A stretch of 7,164 nt of DNA from Kiritimatiellia bacterium (GCA_017450425.1 JAFSUV010000121.1:1-7164); one strand, 5' to 3'. Positions 1 through 6,122 are shown, counted from the stretch's first letter. The notes: generated from the sequence alone by a model not told the origin. Translations and numbers: made by a program.

Positions 1-1645
1 CTTTGGTGGCGCAAACGAAGACGGGCCGCCCCCGAAGCGCTTCCGCGAGCATCCACTTTGAAATTTCCGAAGTGTCCGCGGTGCGTGAAACCAGATCCGA
101 GATGCAGAATGCGTTGCCGCCCATCGTGGCGGCAAAAGGCGCGCCGAACCGGAATGAATCGAAGAGGACGAGCGGCTCGGCGCCGCTTTCGGTGCGGATG
201 CAGTCGATTTTAGCGGCGATCTTTTTGAACAGGCTTTTGTCGCCCGTGCGCGGCACGAAAGCCAGCCGCGCGCCCGTGGCGGCCACGGAACACGCGCCGC
301 ACAGGCACCATGCGCCGACTATGCAGACGCGCCACCGTTTCGGGACCGCGAAGCGGCACTTCGCCGGAAATCCGCCGCTGCGCTCGAGCGATGCGCCGAA
401 AAGCGCGATCGACGAAAGGACGACCGGCGTGAGGGCGCGTCGCATCGACCACAGTCCGACATGGGTTTCGTTGCCTTGGACGGCAAAGAAAGGTACGCTC
501 GCCCAGGCGCACATCGCAATGAGCGCGCAGGCTGCGCCACGGCGGCGCGCAATGGCGGCGGCGAATGAAAGGGCCATCGCCGGCGCGGCCAGCGCGATCG
601 AGCCGCAGTCGCATGTGAACCCCTTGCGGCAGTTCGGCAGCGAAAGCACGACTGCGATGGCCGCAAAAGTCGCTGCGGCGCAAACCGCAGTGGAGGCTGT
701 CGAGATGCGGCTTGACGCGAAAAAACGCCTGACGCGCGGCGAAAGCGCGCAAACCGCCAGAACCAGCGCCGGCAGCGCCGCCGCCGCGAGGGCGCGGGCG
801 AGGGCTGCGATGTCGGGGCTGTGCGCGATCATCGAGCGCAGTGTCGAACGCGACAGAAAGTTTCCGTACGGTGCGGCGATGTTGAGAGTTGACCAGACCA
901 AAGCCGCCGTCGGCAACGCAAGCCCCGCGAGGAGGGCGGCGAAGTGGCGCGGTCTGCCGGAGCGCATCGTGGAAAACGCGGCGATCGGGATCGCGTATGC
1001 CGCGAGTGTCTGGTGGAACGCAACCGAGGCGCCCAGCGCAAAGCCGACGGCAAAGCCGCGCCTTGCGCCGCCGCCCGGCGCGAACGCCAGCGCCATCGCG
1101 AGCGCGGCGAACAGCGTGGCCGGCCCTTCCGCGTAGGAGCCGAGCAAGTAGTGCGGCGAGTGCCACGGCGTGGGAAACGCCAGCGCGAAAACCGTGGCGC
1201 ACGCGAAGGCGATCCTTGCCGCCGGTCCCGGGCGGTTGTCGCCGACGGGTGCGGCCAGGGAATGCAGCAAGTACAGCGTCGCAAGCGCGAGGATAAGCGG
1301 CAGGCCCGGCAGGAGAGCGCGCTGGAGCGGGAAAAACGGCTGGAAAAACGGACGCGCGGTGAAGCTCTTCGCGTCGATTTGGTGCGCCAGGTCGCGCGTC
1401 TTCCTTGCGGCGAGGGGGCGGTACAGCAAGTCGCGCCTCGCGCCGTCCGGCACGGCGGCAAACGCCGAGTCTTTGAAAACGAGACTTCCGCCGCCGCAGA
1501 TCGACTTGGCGAGGATCGACTGCGCCGAATCGTCAAGCCCGGTAAAGAGCGTTTCGCCGCACGGCTGCACCGGCATCATGGCTGCGGCGGCCAGCGCCGC
1601 CGCGAAAACGGCGAAAAGAAGTTTCGGATTTTTGCGCAGTTGCAT
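1..1645 (-). CDS. Polytopic membrane protein, GT-C glycosyltransferase-like, 3' end outside window
   Basis: The minus frame is open for 548 codons from the ATG at 1645 to the left edge, with no stop. I see an N-terminal hydrophobic segment (residues ~9-27), then an extracytoplasmic-looking loop (~28-108) with an acidic pair D38-D39. Further hydrophobic stretches follow near 110-132, 144-158, 174-189, 198-224, 234-252, 286-301, 320-336, 349-366, 371-388, 404-418 and 438-456. The end (457-548 and beyond) is a soluble domain. An acidic pair in the first loop, a multi-spanning core and a soluble tail are the layout of GT-C/PMT-type enzymes, which move sugars from lipid carriers. This assignment is inferred from layout only. 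The start has no clear Shine-Dalgarno. The gene begins 30 bases after the methyltransferase stop, so it is probably third in the purC operon. Codon use agrees with its neighbours. The coding call is firm; the function is not. Confidence 0.75.
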   Translation of the reverse strand, partial: MQLRKNPKLLFAVFAAALAAAAMMPVQPCGETLFTGLDDSAQSILAKSICGGGSLVFKDSAFAAVPDGARRDLLYRPLAARKTRDLAHQIDAKSFTARPFFQPFFPLQRALLPGLPLILALATLYLLHSLAAPVGDNRPGPAARIAFACATVFALAFPTPWHSPHYLLGSYAEGPATLFAALAMALAFAPGGGARRGFAVGFALGASVAFHQTLAAYAIPIAAFSTMRSGRPRHFAALLAGLALPTAALVWSTLNIAAPYGNFLSRSTLRSMIAHSPDIAALARALAAAALPALVLAVCALSPRVRRFFASSRISTASTAVCAAATFAAIAVVLSLPNCRKGFTCDCGSIALAAPAMALSFAAAIARRRGAACALIAMCAWASVPFFAVQGNETHVGLWSMRRALTPVVLSSIALFGASLERSGGFPAKCRFAVPKRWRVCIVGAWCLCGACSVAATGARLAFVPRTGDKSLFKKIAAKIDCIRTESGAEPLVLFDSFRFGAPFAATMGGNAFCISDLVSRTADTSEISKWMLAEALRGRPVFVCATK

Positions 1646-1675
1646 GGTGTCTGGCCGGATGGAACGCCCCGGCCG

Positions 1676-2461
1676 TCAAGACGGGGCGCGAGGCGTCGAT
1701 TCGTCGAATCTCCTCCGCAGCGCGGCGGCGACGACCGCGAACGCCACGGCGACATTCAGGGAGTTTTTCATGCCGTGTCCCGGAATCGCGCATACGGCGT
1801 CGGCCGATTCGACCACGCTTGGATCGAGTCCGAACCGTTCGCTTCCAAGGAGCAGAAGGGCGGGGAAGGCGTGGTTTACGGTTTCCGGCGGGGCGGCTCC
1901 GAGGCGGGTTTCGAGCGCGATTACGAAGCGCCCCTCCGCCTTGGCTGCGGCCACGGCGTCGCGCACGCTTGCGAAGCGCGCGCACGGGATCGCCTTTTCC
2001 GCGCCCAGCGCCGATCGCGCGACTTGCGGGTTCTCCGGTCCGGCGGTGTAGCCGCACACGGCAACGGATTCCAAGCCGAAAAATTCGGCAGTTCTGAAGA
2101 TGGAGCCGGTGTTCAGCGCCGCCCGTATGTTGTCGAGAGCGACGCTGACCGGAAAAATGCCGCGAGAGGACGCGCCCGCGCCGCCGGGCGGCGCGGGCGT
2201 GGCATCCTGCGTCGTGATTCCGAGATCGGCGTCGGAGAGCCGCGACCGGGTGTCGGCGCGCTCAAGCGGTACGAGCGCGCAAAGGATTTCGCGGTCACCG
2301 GCGCCGGGCTTCAGGTGCGGCGCCCAGGAGCGCATCCGGGCGTCGGACGCGCTTTCGAGAAACAGCCGCGCTTTGGAGAGCGCACTTTCGCGGTGTGCTC
2401 CGCAGGGAAGCGCGAAAGCGGTGCGAACCAGCTTCAGCGCGGTATGCCACTTTTCCGTCAC
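1676..2461 (-). CDS. SpoU/TrmH-family RNA 2'-O-methyltransferase
   Basis: The 261-residue product carries the three SPOUT (SpoU) motifs. Motif 1 is at residues 111-129 (N111, R113, N117, R124). Motif 2 is at 202-212 (LLLLGSERFGL; G206, E208). Motif 3 is at 226-240 (IPGHG then SLNVAVA; P227, S234, N236). These bind SAM in a trefoil knot and methylate a ribose 2'-OH in tRNA or rRNA; the target nucleoside cannot be read from the sequence. The first ~105 residues match no substrate-binding domain I recognise and end in a Pro/Gly/Ala linker (89-97) encoded by a perfect DNA palindrome. I chose the GTG at 2461 because its GTGA overlaps the purC stop, a usual sign of translational coupling. The same frame stays open back to 3022, but that part lies inside purC and is not coding. 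The membrane protein gene follows 30 bases downstream. Confidence 0.88.
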   Translation of the reverse strand: MTEKWHTALKLVRTAFALPCGAHRESALSKARLFLESASDARMRSWAPHLKPGAGDREILCALVPLERADTRSRLSDADLGITTQDATPAPPGGAGASSRGIFPVSVALDNIRAALNTGSIFRTAEFFGLESVAVCGYTAGPENPQVARSALGAEKAIPCARFASVRDAVAAAKAEGRFVIALETRLGAAPPETVNHAFPALLLLGSERFGLDPSVVESADAVCAIPGHGMKNSLNVAVAFAVVAAALRRRFDESTPRAPS

Positions 2462-3363
2462 TTGGCGTTTTCGCCCGAAAGGAGACGGAGCGCTTCGAGG
2501 TAGCGCAAGCGGGTCTTTTCCACGATTTCGTCGGGAATCTCCGGCGCGGGAGGTTCGTGGTTGAAGTGGATCGAGTCGAGCCAGTCGCGGACGAACTGCT
2601 TGTCGAGCGAAGGAGGATTGGCTCCGGTGCGGTAGTCGGCCGCCGGCCAGAACCTGGACGAATCCGGCGTCAGGACCTCGTCCGCCAGCACCGGCGAGCC
2701 GTCTGCGCCGAGTCCGAACTCGAACTTCGTGTCCGCGATGATCACGCCGTGCTTTGCGCCGTGGCGTTCCGCGCCGGTGTAGAGTTTGAGCGTGAGTTCC
2801 CGGAGGTTTCCGGCCATCTCGGAGCCGACGCGCCCGGCGAGGGCTTCCGGCGATATGTTTTCGTCGTGTGCGCCGATCTCCGCCTTGACGGAAGGGCAGA
2901 AGAGCGCGGTGTCGAGTTTCCCGGCCTGCTCCATCCCGGAGCGGACGGCCTGGCCGTGGACCGTGCCGCTTTTGCGGTATTCGCTCCAGCCGGATCCTAC
3001 GAGGTATCCGCGGGCGATGCACTCGACTGGCACCATTTTGAGTTTTTTGACGATCATCGAGCGGCCGTCCAGGTCGGCTGCGTACGGTTTCAGCACCGTC
3101 GGGTAGTCGCGGATGTCGGCCGTCACGAGATGGTTCGGAACATCGGAAAAATAGTTGAACCAGAAGAGGGAGAGCTGCGTCAGCACCCTGCCTTTGTCCG
3201 GTACGCCGTTGGGCATTATCACGTCGAAGGCGGAGAGACGGTCCGTCGCGACGAAAAGCAGGGTGTCGCCAAGGTCGTAAACATCCCGGACTTTGCCGCG
3301 CACGGGCGGCGGCAGTTCAGGTATGGAAGAGGAGAGCAGTGCGTGGTTTCTGTCGTATTTCAT
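2458..3363 (-). CDS. purC: Phosphoribosylaminoimidazole-succinocarboxamide synthase (SAICAR synthetase)
   Basis: The cytoplasmic enzyme joins CAIR and aspartate using ATP to give SAICAR in de novo purine synthesis. The product is 301 residues, the length of the long (yeast ADE1-like) form. Recognisable blocks are the ATP-binding start RGKVRDVYDLGD (22-33), the family signature VECIARGYLVGSGW (113-126), HDENIS (166-171), DTKFEFG (211-217) and LADEVLTPDSSRFW (226-239). Around residue 156 the usual F-T-P-S-T-K-A-E reads F-C-P-S-V-K-A-E, two mild substitutions beside the conserved KAE; nothing suggests loss of activity. The ATG at 3363 starts exactly at the conserved N-terminus; the Shine-Dalgarno is weak. 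It is the first gene of a leftward operon with the RNA methyltransferase, whose start overlaps its stop. No other purine genes are in the window. Confidence 0.96.
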   Translation of the reverse strand: MKYDRNHALLSSSIPELPPPVRGKVRDVYDLGDTLLFVATDRLSAFDVIMPNGVPDKGRVLTQLSLFWFNYFSDVPNHLVTADIRDYPTVLKPYAADLDGRSMIVKKLKMVPVECIARGYLVGSGWSEYRKSGTVHGQAVRSGMEQAGKLDTALFCPSVKAEIGAHDENISPEALAGRVGSEMAGNLRELTLKLYTGAERHGAKHGVIIADTKFEFGLGADGSPVLADEVLTPDSSRFWPAADYRTGANPPSLDKQFVRDWLDSIHFNHEPPAPEIPDEIVEKTRLRYLEALRLLSGENAK

Positions 3364-3430
3364 GGCGTGTTTCCGGAGGCATGGTGTTTTCGGACAGGTC
3401 GTTGAATGTCGCCAACGTGGAAACGCCGCG

Positions 3431-3460
3431 ATTATATCCGAAAACGCGCTTTCGGCTCGA
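3431..3460 (-). promoter_or_regulatory. Putative sigma70-type promoter of the purC operon
   Basis: On the minus strand the bases at 3436-3431 read TATAAT, a perfect -10 box. The best -35 at 17-18 bases is poor (TCGAGC at 3460-3455). A TTGACT is present farther up (3478-3473) but its 36-base spacing is too long. A short hairpin (CCGAAA / TTTCGG, plus-strand 3438-3455) covers the spacer. The predicted transcript starts near 3424 and gives a leader of about 60 bases before the purC ATG. The site abuts the plus-strand promoter-like block at 3449-3485. Confidence 0.55.
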
Positions 3461-3485
3461 CTTTCGAGCGGGAGTCAAGTTTGTA
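3449..3485 (+). promoter_or_regulatory. Diverged copy of the ATPase promoter/operator block
   Basis: The plus strand from 3449 matches the promoter block at 4408-4441 in 27 of 34 positions by my hand alignment, without gaps. The equivalents of the boxes are decayed: TCGACT (3457-3462) in place of TTGACT and TTTGTA (3480-3485) in place of TTTAAT, still 17 bases apart. It points rightward at the AbiEii-like remnant, so it may be the worn promoter of that dead gene. Whether it is still active is unknown. Confidence 0.45.
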
Positions 3486-3697
3486 GGGGCGTTGCCCGGT
3501 TTTCAAGACGTCGTGATGCCGGTTTTTTGCGTCTCGCCGCAGACCCAAGCGACCGGCGAAGCAAAGCCGACGCGATTCTGGAATGCTTTTGTCCGCCGTG
3601 GAACGACAAGGCTCTCTCTTTCCGCCGCCATCCCCGCCGGAAACGCATGCCGCGCACGGGAAAACAACTCCGCCATGACAGTCGAAGAAATCGTCCA
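3486..3697. other. Non-coding stretch before the gene remnants
   Basis: All six frames here carry only shadow-like, Arg/Ser/Pro-rich translations with no family I recognise. An ATG at 3675 opens a short frame beginning MTVEEIVQTP, but it leaves the frame of the nucleotidyltransferase remnant at once. No Shine-Dalgarno, terminator or RNA structure stands out. It may be degraded 5' sequence of the remnant that follows. Confidence 0.5.
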
Positions 3698-4042
3698 GAC
3701 GCCCCAGAGGATGCGGTTGCCGCCGCGTTTGAGCGCGACACGGCAACCCTCCGCGCTGCGGGATACGACGTCATCGTGAAACGCGAGCGGACGTTCTTCC
3801 GCGAAGCGACCGTCTCGCGCGACGGACGATCGACGGATGTCCAGTGGGCGCGCGACAGTGCCTATCGGTTCTTTCCGCTCGTGGAAGACCCGCTTCTCGG
3901 CCTGGCCCTCCATCCATTCGACCTTGCGACGAACAAATTGCTTGCGCTTGCGGGGCGCACCGAGCCCCGCGACCTGATCGACATCGAGACCTGCGACGAC
4001 CGCCTCCAGTCGTTCGGACTTCTGGTCCGGGCCGCCTGCGGG
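3698..4042 (+). pseudogene. AbiEii-like nucleotidyltransferase remnant, both ends missing
   Basis: The frame from 3698 encodes about 115 residues that read like the middle of an AbiEii/DUF1814-type nucleotidyltransferase, the toxin family of abortive-infection pairs. Segments I recognise are AFERDTATLRAAGYDV, a VSRDG..TDVQWARDS strand, RFFPLVEDPLLG, and the hallmark DLATNKLLALAGRTEPRDLIDI with its conserved K and RD. The N-terminal region that should hold the catalytic G-S/D-x-D motif is absent upstream in every frame. After RAACG near 4042 the match stops and the frame runs to a TAA at 4064. There is no plausible start. Codon use still resembles real coding, so the loss may be fairly recent. 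The family call is from memory of the motif; that it is broken is clear. Confidence 0.62.
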
Positions 4043-4247
4043 TCGGAAAGACGCATCTGGTCCTAAGCGCCTTCGAGGGTTCCTTCGCGTTCGAGCACAC
4101 GGGGCTCGCGCGTGTCGGAAAGGCTTTCCAGCTGGCGGGCGCACGCCCATACACGCGACCCTGATAACGACATTCGGAATCCGCCCCGGAGTCCATTCGG
4201 AGGTCGTCCAGTCCGAAGTCACGCTGGAAGATCTGTTCGCGTTCTAG
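4030..4247 (+). pseudogene. Internally deleted AAA ATPase: P-loop region joined to C-terminal tail
   Basis: From 4030 the plus frame reads GRLRVGKTHLV, a Walker A P-loop (VGKT at 4042-4053), followed by SAFEGSFAFEHTGLA, typical of the region after the P-loop in GRRRVGKT-type AAA ATPases. That frame stops at a TGA at 4162. In the next frame, about 4152-4244, it reads HATLITTFGIRP...VQSEVTLEDLFAF and ends at the TAG at 4245. LITT(F/Y)G...VQSEVTLDDLF is how I remember such ATPases ending. About 40 N-terminal and 30 C-terminal residues therefore appear joined, with Walker B, the sensors and several hundred residues lost, plus a frame change. The start is fused to the AbiEii-like remnant. It cannot make a working ATPase. 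Confidence 0.6.
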
Positions 4248-4266
4248 CGCCAGCGCACGCGCTTGG

Positions 4267-4291
4267 GCCGGGTTTTCGCGACATCCCGAAA
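4267..4291. repeat. Rearranged partial copy of the inverted-repeat motif
   Basis: GCCGGGTTTTCG (4267-4278) repeats the first 12 bases of the right arm of the element at 4315-4373. It is followed directly by CGACATCCCGAAA (4279-4291), which is the exact reverse complement of 4360-4372 in that arm. The two halves are thus present without the loop and in rearranged order. They offer a 13-base perfect pairing that competes with the hairpin at 4315-4373. Confidence 0.6.
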
Positions 4292-4293
4292 CA

Positions 4294-4312
4294 GGCGGCG
4301 CGCGGCGCCGCC
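4294..4312. repeat. Short GC hairpin
   Basis: GGCGGCGC and GCGCCGCC form a perfect 8-base stem around a 3-base loop (GCG). It lies between the rearranged partial copy and the large inverted repeat and could nest inside the 4279-4291 / 4360-4372 pairing. Confidence 0.6.
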
Positions 4313-4314
4313 GA

Positions 4315-4373
4315 CCGACAACCCGAAAACCCGGCACCCCGGAATGGCCAGCGCCGGGTTTTCGGGATGTCGG
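4315..4373. repeat. 59-base inverted-repeat element, 21-base arms
   Basis: The left arm (4315-4335) and right arm (4353-4373) are reverse complements over 21 bases with one mismatch (A4321 opposite A4367). The inner 14 bases, CCCGAAAACCCGGC and GCCGGGTTTTCGGG, pair perfectly. The 17-base loop contains the palindrome TGGCCA. Size and structure resemble REP/MITE-type intergenic palindromes. There is no adjacent transposase and I see no target-site duplication. A terminator role is the alternative, though the following T-run is only four bases. Confidence 0.7.
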
Positions 4374-4407
4374 ATTTTCGCGCGGGATTTCGGCGCGCAA
4401 CACCGAT

Positions 4408-4444
4408 CTTTCGGCTTGACTTTCGGGCGAAAGTTTGGTTTAAT
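4408..4444 (+). promoter_or_regulatory. Sigma70-type promoter of the ATPase with palindromic spacer
   Basis: TTGACT (4416-4421) and TTTAAT (4439-4444) lie exactly 17 bases apart, each 5 of 6 to consensus. The predicted start of transcription is near 4451, giving a leader of about 50 bases before the ATG at 4501. ACTTTCG-GG-CGAAAGT (4419-4434) is a perfect 7+7 palindrome spanning the end of the -35 box and the spacer, a classic position for a repressor site. The repressor is not in the window. Confidence 0.72.
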
Positions 4445-4466
4445 CGGTCTCGTTTTCGGGAACTTC

Positions 4467-4517
4467 ATGAAATCTTACGATCCATTTTTCGGGAGATTCA
4501 ATGCAGAGAACCTTTGA
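4467..4517 (+). other. Short leader ORF overlapping the ATPase start (16 codons)
   Basis: ATG at 4467 opens MKSYDPFFGRFNAENL and stops at the TGA 4515-4517, overlapping the first codons of the ATPase in another frame. It lies inside the predicted leader and has a GGGAA four bases before its ATG. The sequence before it (TTTTCGGGAACTTCATG) resembles the ribosome site of the ATPase (TTTTCGGGAGATTCAATG). It could couple or limit ATPase translation, or be chance. Confidence 0.25.
4491..4495 (+). promoter_or_regulatory. Ribosome binding site of the ATPase
   Basis: GGGAG lies five bases before the ATG at 4501, the clearest Shine-Dalgarno in the window. It supports the 4501 start over other candidates. 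Confidence 0.75.
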
Positions 4518-5958
4518 TTCTGTGCTTTCCGCGTGGGCGGACGATCCGGGCGCGAAGCCGCTTCTGCTCCGAGGCGCACGCCAGGTCGGAAAGACCTACT
4601 GCGTCCAGACGCTGGGGCGGCGATTCCGCCATTTCGTCGAGATCAACTTCGAGGAGACGCCGGAGGCCGGGCGCTTCTTCGACGGGGCTCTCACGGCCAG
4701 GCCGCTGGCGGCGAAGCTGGCCGCGTTCGCCGGTCGGCCCGTGGTCCCGGGCGAAACGTTGCTCTTCCTTGACGAAGTCCAGCGGACGCCCCGCGTCCTG
4801 GCTTCCCTTCGCTACTTCCGCGAGCAGATGCCGGGTCTGCGCGTCGTGGCGGCCGGCTCGCTTCTGGAGTTCGCGCTGGAGGAGATTCCGTCCTTCGGCG
4901 TTGGCCGCGTCACCTCGCGGTTCCTCTATCCGATGACGTTCCCCGAATTCCTCCGGGCGCTCGGGGAAGGCGCGCTCGCCGAGATGGTCGACGAAGCCGA
5001 TTTCGACCATCCGATCGACGCCGTCTTCCACGAACGCCTCGTCGAACGCTATCGGACATACCTGCTCGTCGGCGGGATGCCGGAGGCCGTCGCCGCCTAC
5101 GCGGCGTCGGGCGACCTGCTCGCCGCCTCGGGCGTGCTGGACGATCTGCTACAGGACTTCCGCGACGACTTCGCCAAGTACCGCAAGCGCGTGCCTTCGC
5201 AGCGGCTCGACGAAACGTTCCGCTCGGTCGCCGCGCAGACGGGCGGCCGGTTCGCCTGCGCGACCGTCTCGGCCGAAACGAAGTCGACCGCGATCCTCGC
5301 CGCCCTCTTCCTGCTCGAGAAGGCGGGACTCGTCTACCGGGCGAAGGAGTCCTCCGCATCGGGCGTTCCCCTCGGCGCGCAGGCGGACGACCGCCGCTTC
5401 AAGGCGCTGCTCTGCGACACGGGGCTCTGCCAGCGGCTCCTCGGACTCCGCCTCGGGGACGAGCTGCTGCGCTCCCCGGCCGACCTCGTGAACAAGGGAC
5501 CGCTCGCAGAGCTTGCGGCGGGCCTCGCGCTCGTGGCGGCGCAGGATTCGCGCTCGCGGCCGGAGCTCTTCTACTGGCAGCGCGCCTCGCGCGCCGCGAA
5601 CGCCGAGGTGGACTACGTCGTCGCGGCCGGCTCCCGCATCCTCCCGGTCGAGGTCAAGGCCGGAACGCGCGGTTCGATGCAGAGCCTGCGGCTCTTCCTC
5701 AAGGAGAAGGGCCTGCCCTTCGGCGTCCGGCTGTCGCTCGAGAACTTCGGCCGCCTGCCCGACGTCCGCATCCTGCCGCTCTACGCGGCACACCGTCTCT
5801 CCGACCTCTGCGACGAATCGCCCCGCGCGGCCATACGGCCGGGCCTTGCAAAGCCGCACACCTTCCGCAACCATACCGCCCCGTCGAAGTTCCCGGCACC
5901 GGCCCCCGTGCCGAATGGCTCGAACCGGTCGACGACGCGGCCTACGCCGAGGCCGTGA
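4501..5958 (+). CDS. AAA ATPase (AAA_14) with DUF4143 / PD-(D/E)XK-like C-terminus
   Basis: The product is 485 residues. The N-terminal P-loop domain has Walker A GARQVGKT (25-32), the VEINFEE strand (46-52) and Walker B LLFLDE (87-92). The segment VVAAGSLLEFAL (115-126) is typical of the family, and YLLVGGMPEAV (187-197) marks the passage into DUF4143. Near the end, NAEVDYVV (367-374) and PVEVKAG (382-388) give the E/D...E-x-K pattern of PD-(D/E)XK-type folds. Such ATPases are common, often in many copies per genome, and are frequently found with mobile and defence genes; their cellular role is poorly known. Family members usually end just after the LPLYAAHRL-like strand (here 425-433). The last ~50 residues are low-complexity Pro/Arg/Thr-rich and look like read-through into foreign sequence. 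It has its own promoter and ribosome site and lies upstream of an MmeI-family gene. It is cytoplasmic, with no signal or membrane segment. Confidence 0.93.
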   Translation: MQRTFDSVLSAWADDPGAKPLLLRGARQVGKTYCVQTLGRRFRHFVEINFEETPEAGRFFDGALTARPLAAKLAAFAGRPVVPGETLLFLDEVQRTPRVLASLRYFREQMPGLRVVAAGSLLEFALEEIPSFGVGRVTSRFLYPMTFPEFLRALGEGALAEMVDEADFDHPIDAVFHERLVERYRTYLLVGGMPEAVAAYAASGDLLAASGVLDDLLQDFRDDFAKYRKRVPSQRLDETFRSVAAQTGGRFACATVSAETKSTAILAALFLLEKAGLVYRAKESSASGVPLGAQADDRRFKALLCDTGLCQRLLGLRLGDELLRSPADLVNKGPLAELAAGLALVAAQDSRSRPELFYWQRASRAANAEVDYVVAAGSRILPVEVKAGTRGSMQSLRLFLKEKGLPFGVRLSLENFGRLPDVRILPLYAAHRLSDLCDESPRAAIRPGLAKPHTFRNHTAPSKFPAPAPVPNGSNRSTTRPTPRP

Positions 5959-5969
5959 ACCAACCCTGA
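5862..5969 (+). pseudogene. Possible C-terminal remnant of an unknown gene in another frame
   Basis: Across the atypical tail of the ATPase, the frame at 5862-5969 reads YRPVEVPGTGPRAEWLEPVD then DAAYAEAVNQP and a TGA. Its composition and its C/G-ending codons look much more like real protein than the Pro/Arg/Thr-rich ATPase frame. I do not recognise the family and see no start or upstream part. It could be the end of a lost gene onto which the ATPase 3' end was joined. A chance open frame in GC-rich DNA is the alternative. Confidence 0.35.
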
Positions 5970-6002
5970 ACTCCAAGGAGGCCCCACCAGGGGACGGAAT
6001 GC

Positions 6003-6032
6003 GGAAAACACGCGAAAACGCCAATGTTTTCC
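6003..6032. repeat. Short inverted repeat between ATPase and MmeI-family gene
   Basis: GGAAAACA (6003-6010) and TGTTTTCC (6025-6032) are perfect reverse complements around a 14-base loop. No T-run follows, so it is not a standard terminator. It may be an operator or part of a dispersed intergenic repeat. Confidence 0.5.
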
Positions 6033-6092
6033 ATGATCTCGCGTGATGATTGCGCCCCATCCCGGCGGGTCTTTCCCCGTCGCAGAAAACGC

Positions 6093-6122
6093 TTTTCCCG
6101 GCGCGGTGGGCTCGGCTACACT
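6093..6122 (+). promoter_or_regulatory. Putative promoter giving a near-leaderless transcript
   Basis: TACACT (6117-6122) is a 4-of-6 -10 box ending only seven bases before the ATG at 6130. The -35 is weak (TTTTCC at 6093-6098, 18-base spacer). If it is used, transcription would start at or within a base or two of the ATG. This fits the lack of any Shine-Dalgarno before that start. Confidence 0.45.

Larger units (their letters stand above)
4248..4407. other. Repeat-rich intergenic stretch
   Basis: No coding sequence is recognisable. The stretch contains a 59-base inverted-repeat element (4315-4373), a rearranged partial copy (4267-4291) and two small GC hairpins (4294-4312 and 4379-4397). 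The TTTT after the large hairpin (4375-4378) could give weak rho-independent termination between the remnants and the ATPase promoter, but the run is short. Confidence 0.6.

Noticed and set aside
3..1136. A 377-codon open frame on the plus strand
   Set aside because: It is the shadow of the membrane protein gene on the other strand. The minus frame shows clean hydrophobic segments and this one shows none.
944..2503. A 519-codon open frame on the plus strand
   Set aside because: It lies antisense to the membrane protein and the SpoU methyltransferase, and its translation is Arg/Gly-rich without motifs.
2462..3022. Upstream extension of the methyltransferase frame to an ATG at 3022
   Set aside because: This part lies wholly inside purC, is low-complexity, and lies before the SPOUT protein; the GTG overlapping the purC stop is a better start.
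3473..3478. Minus-strand TTGACT as the -35 box of purC
   Set aside because: It is 36 bases from the TATAAT, about twice the workable spacing.
3293..4066. Reading the whole 257-codon plus frame as an intact gene
   Set aside because: The first ~130 codons overlap the purC start and non-coding sequence antisense to it, and are not protein-like. Only the part after about 3698 resembles a family, so I called a remnant.
3503..4222. Minus-strand 239-codon open frame over the remnant region
   Set aside because: No family features are visible. The plus strand carries recognisable nucleotidyltransferase and P-loop motifs at the same place.
5894..5913. Small hairpin CGGCAC / GTGCCG as a terminator
   Set aside because: The stem is only six bases, lies before the ATPase stop codon and has no T-run after it.
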